A stretch of 64,000 nucleotides of DNA from Polynucleobacter paneuropaeus (GTDB taxonomy: Bacteria > Pseudomonadota > Gammaproteobacteria > Burkholderiales > Burkholderiaceae): assembly GCF_003261235.1 (NCBI RefSeq), contig NZ_CP030085.1, positions 1,395,241 to 1,459,240 on the forward strand. The letters run 5' to 3'. Numbering within the stretch: the first letter of the stretch is position 1; every line of letters begins with the position of its first letter. The translations under genes and the position numbers were made by a program. Positions 50,489 through 59,805 of the stretch are shown here, one piece after another. The notes under the pieces were generated by a model that ran no database searches, was not told where the DNA came from, and was given only the letters and a program-made list of their open reading frames with translations.

Positions 50489-50520
50489 TCCTCTGCTCTA
50501 ACCAACTGAGCTATAGGCCC
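50484..50520 (-). pseudogene. Orphan 5' half of tRNA-Ile(CAU)
   Basis: A 37-nt exact match to the 5' exon of tRNA copy 1 (GGGCCTATAGCTCAGTTGG to GAGGACTCAT), starting 13 bp beyond the rpoD stop. After the anticodon CAU it continues AAGAAAGAAG, which is element sequence, not tRNA or intron. It is the remnant of the chromosomal tRNA split by integration in the anticodon loop. It still lies directly downstream of rpoD, so it is probably transcribed with it. Confidence 0.9.
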
Positions 50521-50533
50521 GTAAATGCTTCGA

Positions 50534-52942
50534 TCAATCTTCCTCTAGGAAAGTTTTTAGCTTGTCACTACGACTTGGATGACGCATTTTACGGAGTGCT
50601 TTTGCTTCGATCTGACGTATACGCTCTCTGGTGACATCGAATTGCTTGCCCACTTCTTCGAGAGTGTGGTCTGTGCTCATCTCGACACCGAAACGCATAC
50701 GCAATACTTTTGCCTCACGCGGCGTTAATGAGTCCAAGACATCTTTCACTACATCACGCATCGAGTCATGCAAAGCTGCTTCAGCCGGAGCTAAGGTATT
50801 TGAGTCTTCAATGAAGTCACCTAAATGAGAATCTTCATCATCACCGATTGGAGTCTCCATGGAGATAGGCTCTTTGGCAATCTTCATGATCTTACGAATC
50901 TTATCCTCAGGAATTTCCATCTTCAGCGCTAAAGTTGCAGCATCTGGCTCATGGCCAGTCTCTTGCAAGATCTGACGGCTGATACGGTTCATCTTGTTGA
51001 TCGTCTCAATCATGTGAACAGGGATACGGATCGTTCGGGCTTGATCAGCGATCGAACGCGTAATAGCCTGACGAATCCACCAAGTCGCATAAGTAGAGAA
51101 CTTATAGCCACGGCGGTATTCAAACTTATCTACCGCCTTCATCAAACCGATATTACCCTCTTGGATCAAATCCAAGAACTGCAAGCCACGGTTAGTGTAT
51201 TTCTTAGCAATGGAGATTACCAAGCGTAAGTTAGCTACGGTCATTTCACGCTTAGCTTCACGAGCGCGCTTCTCACCAGCGATCATCTGCTTGTTTACTT
51301 CCTTTAACTCAGGAAGTGGCAATACAATGCGCGTCTGAATATCAATCAGCTTCTGTTGTAGCTCTTGAATCGCAGGAACGTTACGCTCTAAAAGCGCTGA
51401 GTAAGGCTTGTTCTCTTTGAGAAGCTTGGTAGTCCAGCCTAAGTTCATTGACATCTTAGGGAATTCTTTCAAGACTTCACCGCGATTAACGCCAACCTTA
51501 TCCACTAAGAGGCTCACAATACCGCGCTCCAGTTTCCAAACCTGATCAACTTGTGAACGCATGGTGTCGCATAACTTCTCCACACTTTTCGCAGTCAAAC
51601 GGAAACCTAACATCTCATTACGAATATTTTCTTGCGCTTTAATATAGGCTGGGCAGTTATAGCCATCCTTATCAAAGGCTCTGCGCATTTTGTCAGCCTG
51701 AGTACGAACCACTGCAAACTTCTCTAGAGAGATTTGCTTCAGCTCTTCTAATTGCTTGGCATTTGCTGTGGCAGCGCCACCGCCACCGCCACCTTCTTCG
51801 CCTTCGCCCTCTTCACCCTCTTCGGCATCAGGATCAATCTCTGGCTCTTCTGGTCCCAACTTGATATCTTCTGCATTAGGATCAACCAGGCCATCTACAA
51901 ACTGATCAATTTCCATTTCACCGGAAGTAATCTTGGCAGCGTTATCTAAAATCTCCGCAATGGTGACTGGGCAGGCAGATAAGGCCATCACCATGTCTTT
52001 TAAGCCAGCCTCAATCTTCTTGGCAATGACAATCTCACCCTCACGAGTCAAGAGATCAACCGTACCCATTTCACGCATGTACATGCGAACAGGATCGGTA
52101 GTGCGGCCGAATTCTGAATCCACAGTAGATAAAGCAGCTTCAGCCTCTTCCTCAGCTTCTTCCTCAGAAGTAGCTGCAGCAGTGTTCTCACTCAGAAGCA
52201 ATGTTTCTGCATCAGGCGCTTGTTCATAAACAGTAATGCCAATATCGTTCAACAGACCAATCAAAGTCTCTAACGCATCCGCATCAGACAACTCATCAGA
52301 CATCACGTCATTCATCTCACCATGGGTTAAGTAACCCTTGGATTTACCCATCTTGATCAGGGTCTTCAAACGGGCGCGGCGGAGTTCTTGCTGCTCCTCA
52401 GAACCCAACTGCTGTGCAGCAAATTCTTTTAAGAGGGCCTTTTCTTTTGCTTTACGCTCGCGGGCTTTTTGACGATCAGTCAGAACAACTTCACCACCTT
52501 CAACTGGCGCAGTTTTTGCCTTTGGCTTACGGCCACGGGTTTTCTTTTCTTCAACCACCTCTGCCACAGGAAGCGCTACTTCTTTTACTTTTTTACCCTT
52601 AGCCGCTGGCTCAGCTTTTGCTGCCTTGGCTGGAACTGCCTTAACTGCTTTAGTAGGCGCTTTTGCTGGCACCTTCTTTGCAACGGGTTTCTTCGCTACA
52701 GGTTTAGCTTTGACCGGTGTTTTTACTGGCGCCTTCTTTGCAACGGGTTTCTTAGCTACTGGCTTGGCTTTGACCGGTGCTTTTTTAGCAACTGGCTTTT
52801 TGGCTGCAGGTTTAGCTTTGACCGGTGCTTTTTTAGCAACTGGCTTTTTGGCTACAGGTTTAGCTTTGACCGGTGCTTTTTTAGCAACTGGCTTTTTGGC
52901 GATGGCTTTCACAGCGGGTTTTTTTGTCTTAGTAGTTGGCAT
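50534..52942 (-). CDS. rpoD: RNA polymerase primary sigma factor (sigma-70)
   Basis: An 802-residue housekeeping sigma factor. The first ~105 residues are an unusual run of Lys/Pro/Ala repeats (AKKPVAKKAPVKAKP), followed by region 1.1 (about 180-240), an acidic Gly-rich insertion (EEGEGEEGGGGGG), regions 2 (YKFSTYATWWIRQAITRSIA), 3 and 4 (EEVGKQFDVTRERIRQIEAK). It is the last gene of the rpsU-yqeY-dnaG-rpoD unit. A 203-bp gap separates it from dnaG, so it may have an additional promoter. The tRNA-Ile island junction begins 13 bp beyond its stop. Confidence 0.98.
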   Translation of the reverse strand: MPTTKTKKPAVKAIAKKPVAKKAPVKAKPVAKKPVAKKAPVKAKPAAKKPVAKKAPVKAKPVAKKPVAKKAPVKTPVKAKPVAKKPVAKKVPAKAPTKAVKAVPAKAAKAEPAAKGKKVKEVALPVAEVVEEKKTRGRKPKAKTAPVEGGEVVLTDRQKARERKAKEKALLKEFAAQQLGSEEQQELRRARLKTLIKMGKSKGYLTHGEMNDVMSDELSDADALETLIGLLNDIGITVYEQAPDAETLLLSENTAAATSEEEAEEEAEAALSTVDSEFGRTTDPVRMYMREMGTVDLLTREGEIVIAKKIEAGLKDMVMALSACPVTIAEILDNAAKITSGEMEIDQFVDGLVDPNAEDIKLGPEEPEIDPDAEEGEEGEGEEGGGGGGAATANAKQLEELKQISLEKFAVVRTQADKMRRAFDKDGYNCPAYIKAQENIRNEMLGFRLTAKSVEKLCDTMRSQVDQVWKLERGIVSLLVDKVGVNRGEVLKEFPKMSMNLGWTTKLLKENKPYSALLERNVPAIQELQQKLIDIQTRIVLPLPELKEVNKQMIAGEKRAREAKREMTVANLRLVISIAKKYTNRGLQFLDLIQEGNIGLMKAVDKFEYRRGYKFSTYATWWIRQAITRSIADQARTIRIPVHMIETINKMNRISRQILQETGHEPDAATLALKMEIPEDKIRKIMKIAKEPISMETPIGDDEDSHLGDFIEDSNTLAPAEAALHDSMRDVVKDVLDSLTPREAKVLRMRFGVEMSTDHTLEEVGKQFDVTRERIRQIEAKALRKMRHPSRSDKLKTFLEED

Positions 52943-53145
52943 TTGTTAGTACTTACTTACATTACTGGTGATTGATATCGACTGATTAAGTACAGCCCCG
53001 TTTGCCACTTGCCCCAAATTTCATCAAAATAATGCGCAAGTGACTGAATTAAATCGGTTTTTTCCTGGGAATAGAGGATTATAGTCGATTACGACATTTT
53101 TACCCCCACTCCTCAGCAAAATAAAGGGGGAATTTCAGAAAATTC
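52943..53145 (-). other. dnaG-rpoD intergenic region
   Basis: A 203-bp gap upstream of rpoD without a gene. It probably contains an rpoD promoter; no box is clear enough to call. Confidence 0.4.
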
Positions 53146-55077
53146 TTATGAGAATTTCAGTTTTTCGCCCAATTCTCGATAACGAGCTCGGTCCTGCTCT
53201 GTAGCGCTGCTATCAGATAGCTTTTTGGTGATTTCAGTCATTTCCTTTTTGAGCTGATTTGTCTGCAGCTTTTTAAAAGCACCCTCAAGATCTGCGCTAG
53301 CACCAGCCAGATCTAAATCGGACTCCATGACCCGTTTGCGCAATACCTCATATAGAGGTGCCAATTCACTCTGCGCTAATTGCTCTTGAAACATCGCGAA
53401 TGCCCCGGCGCCCACTTCGCCAGTCCCACCACTCTCACTAGGGATCAGTTCGACACTGTCGCATTGAGTCAAGAGGTCTCGCATCATGCTCATTGCATTC
53501 GATGAGCGCTGTTCTGCCGCTTCAATTGCTAAAGTGCGCTGACTTGAATCCAATGCTTTGCCTAAATGCGGAAACTGCAAAACTACTCGCAGAATTTGTT
53601 CGGCTAAATCGGTTGGCGCTTGGGGTGGAGGAATATTTTGCGCCACTCTTTTGGAGGCACCCTTACCTGCTTGCCATGGCGCACCTTGCATGCGATTGGG
53701 GAAGTTACCTTGCTCGGTACGTGGTTGTACTCTGCTCTGCGAAGAAGGTGCTGCAGAAATGGCTGTCAATCCGCAGAAGGCTTCTAACTCTGCAGGTGAA
53801 GTGTTTGTCCGAATAGCCAGCTCGCGCAAGATTTGTGTGCGTAAGGCGATTGGTGGCATCGAGAGTAATAGGGGTTTGGCAGCATGATGCGTTTGCGCTC
53901 TACCTTCAGGAGTAGTGAGATTGTGATCTTCACTAACAACCCTAAAGAAAAAAGTGGAAAGCGATGCAGCCTCTTTAATGACTTTCTCGAAAGCAGGCGC
54001 CCCATAGGCACGTACATAACTATCAGGATCATGTTCGGTTGGTAAAAATAAGAAACGAATCTCTTTATCATCGGACATCAAAGGTAAACAAGCCTCAAGC
54101 GCTCTTTGAGCAGCGCGTTGACCTGCAGAGTCTCCATCAAAAGAAAATACGACACGATCGGTTTGACGTAGCAACATACGAACGTGATTTGCGGTACACG
54201 CCGTACCCAGTGTTGCTACCGCATTTGGGAATCCTAGCTGTGCAAGTGCCACAACATCCATATACCCCTCACAGACCAATACGTACTCTTGTGCACGAAT
54301 TGCCTGGCGGGCTTCAAACAAACCATAGAGCGTATTACCTTTTGAAAACAAAGGAGTCTCTGGCGAGTTGAGGTATTTGGGTTCGCCTTGATCGAGAATG
54401 CGCCCTCCAAATCCAATCACTTGGCCTTTTGGATTGCGAATCGGGAACATGATGCGATCTCGAAAGCGATCATAGCGACGCACTGTTTGGTTGCCTTCAC
54501 TTGCCTCACTCTGAATTAACAAGCCCCCTTCTAATAAAGTCTTGGCTACTTCATCATTGCTATAGGGGCCAAAGACCGCCTCTAATCCTTGCCAACCATC
54601 GGGCGCATAACCTAATGAATAGCGCTTAGCAATCTCGCCAGTCAAACCACGGCCTTTGAGATAGTCAATGGCGCGAGGAGCATTCTTGAGCTGAGCGCGA
54701 TACCAATCCGCTGCAGAACTCATCACCTCACTTAAAGCCATCGCCTGCTGCTGGCGCGCCACATCTTGCATAGTCCGTTCCTCACGCGGGACTGTGAGTC
54801 CAGCAGAGCGTGCTAGGTCTTCAATTGCGTCTACATAACCAAGGCCTGAATATTCCATCAGGAAACTAATCGCAGAGCCATGCGCTCCGCAACCAAAGCA
54901 GTGATAGAACTGTTTATTAGGTGAAACAGAAAATGAAGGGGATTTCTCTTGATGAAAGGGGCACAAACCTTGGTAGTTTGCGCCAGCCTTTTTCAGCTTT
55001 ACATGCTGTCCAACCACATCAATGATGTCAACCCGATTTAAAAGATCGGCAATGAAAGATTGAGGGATGAGCGCCAT
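53146..55077 (-). CDS. dnaG: DNA primase
   Basis: Synthesises RNA primers at the replication fork, with DnaB helicase. The 643-residue product has the N-terminal zinc-binding domain (CPFHQEKSPSFSVSPNKQFY followed by HCFGCGAHG), the catalytic core with GYAPDGWQGL and IGFGGRIL, and the TOPRIM motif VLVCEGYMDVVAL with FSFDGDSAGQRAA. The C-terminal helicase-binding region is more divergent. It is 5 bp downstream of the yqeY gene and precedes rpoD in the classic macromolecular-synthesis operon. Confidence 0.97.
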   Translation of the reverse strand: MALIPQSFIADLLNRVDIIDVVGQHVKLKKAGANYQGLCPFHQEKSPSFSVSPNKQFYHCFGCGAHGSAISFLMEYSGLGYVDAIEDLARSAGLTVPREERTMQDVARQQQAMALSEVMSSAADWYRAQLKNAPRAIDYLKGRGLTGEIAKRYSLGYAPDGWQGLEAVFGPYSNDEVAKTLLEGGLLIQSEASEGNQTVRRYDRFRDRIMFPIRNPKGQVIGFGGRILDQGEPKYLNSPETPLFSKGNTLYGLFEARQAIRAQEYVLVCEGYMDVVALAQLGFPNAVATLGTACTANHVRMLLRQTDRVVFSFDGDSAGQRAAQRALEACLPLMSDDKEIRFLFLPTEHDPDSYVRAYGAPAFEKVIKEAASLSTFFFRVVSEDHNLTTPEGRAQTHHAAKPLLLSMPPIALRTQILRELAIRTNTSPAELEAFCGLTAISAAPSSQSRVQPRTEQGNFPNRMQGAPWQAGKGASKRVAQNIPPPQAPTDLAEQILRVVLQFPHLGKALDSSQRTLAIEAAEQRSSNAMSMMRDLLTQCDSVELIPSESGGTGEVGAGAFAMFQEQLAQSELAPLYEVLRKRVMESDLDLAGASADLEGAFKKLQTNQLKKEMTEITKKLSDSSATEQDRARYRELGEKLKFS

Positions 55078-55082
55078 GAAAC

Positions 55083-55529
55083 TTACTTTGCGAGAGCAGC
55101 CTTAACTAAACCAGAGACTTTGCCCATATCTGCTTTACCTGCTAACTGAGGCTTGAGTATCCCAATCACCTTGCCCATATCTTGTGGGCCAGATGCGCCG
55201 CTGGCAGTCACTGCCGCCGATACTGCAGCACCAATCTCCGCATCAGATAATTGCTCGGGTAGGTAGTCTTGCAAAATGATCATCTCTGCTTGCTCTACTG
55301 CTACCAGATCATCGCGCCCAGCTTTCGCAAATTGCTCGATGGAGTCTTTACGCTGCTTGATGAGTTTCTCAACAATCGCTAGAACGCCTGCGTCATCCAC
55401 CACCACACGCTCATCCACCTCACGCTGTTTAATAGCTGCCAATAATAAGCGGATGGTTCCAAGACGCGTCACTTCTTTGGCGCGCATGGCGGTTTTCATA
55501 TCTTCGGTAATTTGGTCTTTGAGGCTCAT
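55083..55529 (-). CDS. yqeY: GatB/YqeY domain-containing protein
   Basis: A 148-residue protein of the YqeY family (MSLKDQITEDMKTAMRAKEV to GLVKAALAK), related to the tail domain of the amidotransferase subunit GatB, which binds tRNA. The free-standing form has no settled function but is very often encoded between rpsU and dnaG, as here. It probably links to translation. Confidence 0.93.
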   Translation of the reverse strand: MSLKDQITEDMKTAMRAKEVTRLGTIRLLLAAIKQREVDERVVVDDAGVLAIVEKLIKQRKDSIEQFAKAGRDDLVAVEQAEMIILQDYLPEQLSDAEIGAAVSAAVTASGASGPQDMGKVIGILKPQLAGKADMGKVSGLVKAALAK

Positions 55530-55579
55530 AAATAAGTCCGTTAAATGGAAATGAATTCTTATCGTAAATGCTCTGGTAT

Positions 55580-55620
55580 TAAAAATGCAAAAACCCGCTG
55601 CGTTTCACCGTCAGCGGGTT
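55580..55620 (-). terminator. Terminator/attenuator after rpsU
   Basis: On the minus strand, AACCCGCTG / CAGCGGGTT form a 9-bp stem followed by TTTGCATTTTT. It lies between rpsU and yqeY, where a partial terminator is known in E. coli-type operons of this kind, so that the ribosomal protein is made in excess over primase and sigma factor. Confidence 0.85.
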
Positions 55621-55664
55621 CAAAGCCTCTCGGTGAAGAGAGCTTTAGTATTCTGAAAAGCTGC

Positions 55665-55877
55665 TTAGTAGAGCTTCTTAGGCAACATTTGGCTGCGAAT
55701 ACGCTTGTAATGGCGTTTGGCAGCGGCAGCTTTTTTACGCTTGCGCTCAGCTGTTGGCTTCTCGTAAAACTCGCGTGCGCGCAAGTCTGTCAAGAGGCCG
55801 TTTTTCTCAATGGTGCGTTTGAAACGGCGTAAAGCCACTTCAAATGGTTCGTTTTCGCGAAGGCGGACTGTAGTCAT
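55665..55877 (-). CDS. rpsU: 30S ribosomal protein S21
   Basis: A 70-residue basic protein (MTTVRLRENEPFEVALRRFK to RSQMLPKKLY), standard length and sequence for bS21. bS21 helps the 30S subunit engage mRNA near the anti-Shine-Dalgarno region. First gene of the rpsU-yqeY-dnaG-rpoD unit and divergent from tsaD, with 76 bp between them. Confidence 0.97.
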   Translation of the reverse strand: MTTVRLRENEPFEVALRRFKRTIEKNGLLTDLRAREFYEKPTAERKRKKAAAAKRHYKRIRSQMLPKKLY

Positions 55878-55953
55878 ACTGGTTTAACTCGTATATGCTC
55901 GAAAAATATCGAAAATTAACTGAATCACGGATTCTAGCACGACCAGGCCAAAA

Positions 55954-57018
55954 ATGATTGTTTTAGGGATAGAAAGCTCTTGTGACGAGACCGGGGTGGC
56001 TTTATACAACACTGCCCCCTGGGAAAGCGGCCAACCTGCCTCCTTAGGTATTTTGGGGCAAGGACTGCACTCCCAAGTCGCTATGCATCGAGATTATGGG
56101 GGTGTTGTCCCAGAATTGGCTTCCCGAGACCATATTCGTCGGGTTTTACCCCTTTTAGACCAAAGCTTAACCGAGGCTAGCCTCAAGTTAGGTGATATCG
56201 ATGCGGTTGCCTATACCCAAGGCCCAGGCTTGGCAGGCGCCCTTTTAGTCGGTAGCGCCTTTGCAAAATCTTTAGCCCAAGGACTCAAGATTCCAACGAT
56301 CGGAGTGCATCACCTTGAGGGGCATCTCCTTTCCCCGCTCTTGGGCCCATCGGCGCCCCAATTTCCCTTTGTTGCCCTACTGGTTTCAGGAGGACACACC
56401 CAACTGATGTTGGTAAAAGATATTGGGCAATACGAACTACTCGGAGAAACTGTTGATGACGCTGCGGGCGAAGCATTTGATAAAACCGCCAAACTCTTGG
56501 GCTTAGATTATCCCGGTGGAGCTGCTCTTTCTGCGCTCGCAGAAAAAGGGCAAACAGGTCGCTTTGATTTACCTAGACCAATGCTGCACTCTGGAGATTT
56601 TGATTTTTCTTTCTCGGGACTCAAGACTGCAGTGCTAAATCAAGTCAAACAATTCGAAGCAAAGCACATCACTAATGCGGATGAAGTTGCACAATTTCAT
56701 GCGGATCTTGCACGAGGTTTTGTTGAGGCCCTGGTTGCTGTGCTACTGCGCAAATCCGAAAAAGCAATTGAGCAAACGGGTTGTCAAGATTTAGTCTTAG
56801 CTGGTGGCGTTGCTGCAAACAAGCAACTCAGAAATGCGCTTAATGCGAGTGCACTCAAGCATGGCTTTTCAGTTCACTACCCACCAATAGCACTGTGTAC
56901 GGATAACGGTGTCATGATTGCATTTGCAGGGGCACTGCGCATGCTGCAAAAAAATAATGCAGCAACTCAATCCGGATCGTTTGATGTCAAGCCCCGCTGG
57001 GACTTAGTAAACGCTTAG
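55954..57018 (+). CDS. tsaD: tRNA N6-adenosine threonylcarbamoyltransferase
   Basis: Transfers threonylcarbamoyl to A37 of tRNAs reading ANN codons, within the TsaBDE complex. The 354-residue product has the ATP/metal-binding signature GIESSCDETGVALY at the start, iron-binding HHLEGHLLSP, LLVSGGHTQLM and the C-terminal CTDNGVMIAFAG. Length is normal. Divergent from rpsU and convergent with folE2 (4 bp between stops). tRNA-Ile is one of the ANN-decoding substrates. Confidence 0.97.
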   Translation: MIVLGIESSCDETGVALYNTAPWESGQPASLGILGQGLHSQVAMHRDYGGVVPELASRDHIRRVLPLLDQSLTEASLKLGDIDAVAYTQGPGLAGALLVGSAFAKSLAQGLKIPTIGVHHLEGHLLSPLLGPSAPQFPFVALLVSGGHTQLMLVKDIGQYELLGETVDDAAGEAFDKTAKLLGLDYPGGAALSALAEKGQTGRFDLPRPMLHSGDFDFSFSGLKTAVLNQVKQFEAKHITNADEVAQFHADLARGFVEALVAVLLRKSEKAIEQTGCQDLVLAGGVAANKQLRNALNASALKHGFSVHYPPIALCTDNGVMIAFAGALRMLQKNNAATQSGSFDVKPRWDLVNA

Positions 57019-57022
57019 AGCC

Positions 57023-57850
57023 TTACTTCGTCAGACTAATTTTGGCGTAGGCACTGTGATTGTGAATCGATTCAAAGTTCTCAGCCTCAACCACTAAAGA
57101 TTGGATGCGCTGATCTTGTTGTAAGCGTCCAGCCACATCACGTACCAAGTCTTCGACAAACTTTGGATTGCTATAAGAATGTTCGGTAACCCACTTTTCA
57201 TCAGGGCGCTTGAGTAAACCCCACAACTCACTTGAGGCTTCGCTCTCTGCGGCAGAGACCAAATCCTCAACAGTCATTTTGGTTTGAGGATCCAGTACCA
57301 CTGACATCGTAACGTGCGAACGTTGATTATGGGCACCAAATTCAGAAATCTCTTTTGAACAAGGGCACAGACTCATAACGGGAACAACTGCACGCAAATG
57401 CAACTGGGCTTCAAGAGTGCCACTTACATTCTGACGAGCCTGGGCTGTCCAAGTCACTTCATAGTCCATCAGACTCTCAACTCCTGATACGGGAGCAGAC
57501 TTCTTAACGAAGTGTGTGTAAGTAAATTGCACACTACCTTCGGTCGCATTAAGCAATGGCAACATCTCACGAACCAGGGTCACTGCAGTAGTGCTGTCGA
57601 CTGCAGCCTCTTGCTTTTGCAAGAGTGCAATAAAGCGGGACATATGCGTGCCTTTAACATGCGCCGGTAAAGCTACATTCATCTCAAATGTACCTACTGA
57701 TGGAAAGCTACCGGCCTTACTGCGTACAGTTAAAGGATGGCGCACTCCGCGGATGCCAACTTGTTCGATAGCCAGAGCCCGCTCATCCCGAGTCGACTGC
57801 ACATCGGGCATGCTTTGGGGTTTCAAAAAGGCGGCGTTTAAATCATTCAT
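57023..57850 (-). CDS. folE2: GTP cyclohydrolase FolE2
   Basis: Converts GTP to dihydroneopterin triphosphate, the first step of folate (and queuosine-type precursor) synthesis, using a metal site different from FolE. The 275-residue product shows GIRGVRHPLTVRSK, the catalytic region VMSLCPCSKEISEFGAHNQR with the metal-binding Cys, and the C-terminal HNHSAYAKISL. Last gene of the xseB-ispA-dxs-folE2 unit, 26 bp downstream of dxs. Confidence 0.95.
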   Translation of the reverse strand: MNDLNAAFLKPQSMPDVQSTRDERALAIEQVGIRGVRHPLTVRSKAGSFPSVGTFEMNVALPAHVKGTHMSRFIALLQKQEAAVDSTTAVTLVREMLPLLNATEGSVQFTYTHFVKKSAPVSGVESLMDYEVTWTAQARQNVSGTLEAQLHLRAVVPVMSLCPCSKEISEFGAHNQRSHVTMSVVLDPQTKMTVEDLVSAAESEASSELWGLLKRPDEKWVTEHSYSNPKFVEDLVRDVAGRLQQDQRIQSLVVEAENFESIHNHSAYAKISLTK

Positions 57851-57875
57851 AAGGATATTTTCGGATAAAACCGAA

Positions 57876-59780
57876 TTATTTGCCGATTGCTGCCCAATTC
57901 ACAGGCAGGACCGCAGAAAAGCGCTCATGAATTGACTTCAGAATACCCTCAGCATTCAGACCACAATTAGCCATTAAGAGCTTGTAATCGCCATGTTCAA
58001 TAAAGCTATCTGGCAATCCCAACTGCAATAGAGGTCTATTTAGCCCCATTGCTGCAAGGGCTTCTAAGCAAGAACTTCCGGCCCCGCCCTGAATTACGCC
58101 ATCTTCAATGGTGACAAAGTAATCGTGATCTTGAGCCAAGGTTTTTAACAACTCGACATCGAGCGGTTTCACAAAACGCATATTTGCAACAGTGGCATTA
58201 AGCTGTTCACCTACCTCAAGCGCAGGATAAAGCAAGGTGCCAAAAGCCAAGATGGCTATCCGTTGACCTGATGCTGCAGAAGATTTACGACGAAGCTCTG
58301 CTTTACCGAAAGGGACTGTGCGCAATTCTTTTGAGGGAGTTGCACCAACACCTGCACCTCGCGGATAACGCACTGCGCTAGGATGATTCTGGTGATAAGC
58401 CGTAGTTAATAGATCACGACACTCAGCCTCATCACTTGGCGTCATGATCAACATATTGGGAATACAGCGTAAGAAGGCAATATCGTATGAGCCGGCATGG
58501 GTTGCGCCATCTGCCCCAACTAAACCGGCGCGATCCAAAGCAAATAGAATTGGCAGATCCTGAATAGCCACATCGTGGATCAATTGATCGTAGGCACGCT
58601 GTAAGAAAGTCGAGTAAATCGCAACAACCGGCTTCATACCTTCGCAAGCCATGCCTGCTGCAAACGTGACTGCATGTTGTTCAGCAATTCCAACGTCGTA
58701 ATAACGATTTGGAAATTGTTTTTCAAACTCAACTAAGCCAGAGCCCTCTCGCATTGCCGGCGTAATACCAATCAGCAAGGGATCGGCATTTGCCATATCA
58801 CATAGCCACTCACCAAAGACCTGAGTAAACGTTTTGTTAGCTGGGGCAGTTGGCTTTTTAACACCCTCATCCGGATTAAATTTGCTCGGGCCGTGATACA
58901 AGACCGGGTCCGCTTCTGCTAATTCATAGCCCTGCCCTTTGCGAGTAACCACATGTAAGAACTGTGGGCCACGCCCTTCGATAGCCAAGCGTCGCACGTT
59001 CTGTAGCATAGGCACCAAGGCGTCGAGATCATGTCCATCGATAGGGCCAAAATAGTTGAAACCAAATTCTTGAAAAATGGTTGAGGGTGAAACCATACCC
59101 TTGGCATGATCCTCTAAACGCTTGGCAAACTCTCGCAGTGGTGGTGCAATCGAAAGTACGCTATCAATTCCTTTTTTAGTAGCAGAGTAAATATTGCCAC
59201 TAAGCAGTCTTGCCAAGTGACGATTGAGAGCACCTACTGCTGGTGAGATCGACATGTCGTTGTCATTCAGAATCACCACTAACGGCAAATCGTCATAGAC
59301 GCCTGCGTTATTCATTGCTTCGAAAGCCATACCACCGGTCATTGCACTATCACCAATCACTGCTACTGCTACTTGATGCTCGCCAAGCGTTTGAAAAGCA
59401 CGGGCCATACCCATCGCTGCAGAGATGCTCGTTGATGAATGGCCAGTACCAAAAGCATCGTATTCACTTTCAGAGCGACGTGGAAAACCTGCCAAGCCAT
59501 CGAATTGACGCAAGGTTTTCATCTGCTCGCGACGACCTGTCAAAATCTTATGGGGATAACTTTGATGCCCCACATCCCACACAATCCGATCTGCCGGTGT
59601 GTCAAATACGTAATGCAAAGCGATGGACAATTCCACCGTTCCCAAGTTGGATGAAAGATGCCCGCCGGTTTGAGAGACGGAATCCAATACAAACTGACGC
59701 AACTCATCTGCCAATGCCGGTAACTCGTCGCGGGAAAGTTTTTTTAAGTCTGCGGGGCTGTGAATGGAATCTAAAGTCAT
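57876..59780 (-). CDS. dxs: 1-deoxy-D-xylulose-5-phosphate synthase
   Basis: Thiamine-diphosphate enzyme that condenses pyruvate and glyceraldehyde-3-phosphate, the entry step of the MEP isoprenoid pathway. The 634-residue product has GGHLSSNLGTVELSIALHYV, the diphosphate-binding VIGDSAMTGGMAFEAMNNAG, the catalytic Glu in YYDVGIAEQHAVTFAAGMA, and the C-terminal transketolase domain. It lies 26 bp downstream of ispA, so prenyl precursor and chain synthesis are co-expressed. Confidence 0.97.
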   Translation of the reverse strand: MTLDSIHSPADLKKLSRDELPALADELRQFVLDSVSQTGGHLSSNLGTVELSIALHYVFDTPADRIVWDVGHQSYPHKILTGRREQMKTLRQFDGLAGFPRRSESEYDAFGTGHSSTSISAAMGMARAFQTLGEHQVAVAVIGDSAMTGGMAFEAMNNAGVYDDLPLVVILNDNDMSISPAVGALNRHLARLLSGNIYSATKKGIDSVLSIAPPLREFAKRLEDHAKGMVSPSTIFQEFGFNYFGPIDGHDLDALVPMLQNVRRLAIEGRGPQFLHVVTRKGQGYELAEADPVLYHGPSKFNPDEGVKKPTAPANKTFTQVFGEWLCDMANADPLLIGITPAMREGSGLVEFEKQFPNRYYDVGIAEQHAVTFAAGMACEGMKPVVAIYSTFLQRAYDQLIHDVAIQDLPILFALDRAGLVGADGATHAGSYDIAFLRCIPNMLIMTPSDEAECRDLLTTAYHQNHPSAVRYPRGAGVGATPSKELRTVPFGKAELRRKSSAASGQRIAILAFGTLLYPALEVGEQLNATVANMRFVKPLDVELLKTLAQDHDYFVTIEDGVIQGGAGSSCLEALAAMGLNRPLLQLGLPDSFIEHGDYKLLMANCGLNAEGILKSIHERFSAVLPVNWAAIGK

Positions 59781-59805
59781 TGGGTCATAAATAGATGATG
59801 GTTCT

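Noticed and set aside
52469..52975. Plus-strand frames (up to 168 codons) opposite the rpoD N-terminus
   Set aside because: They arise from the complement of the repeated Lys/Pro/Ala codons; low complexity and no gene context.
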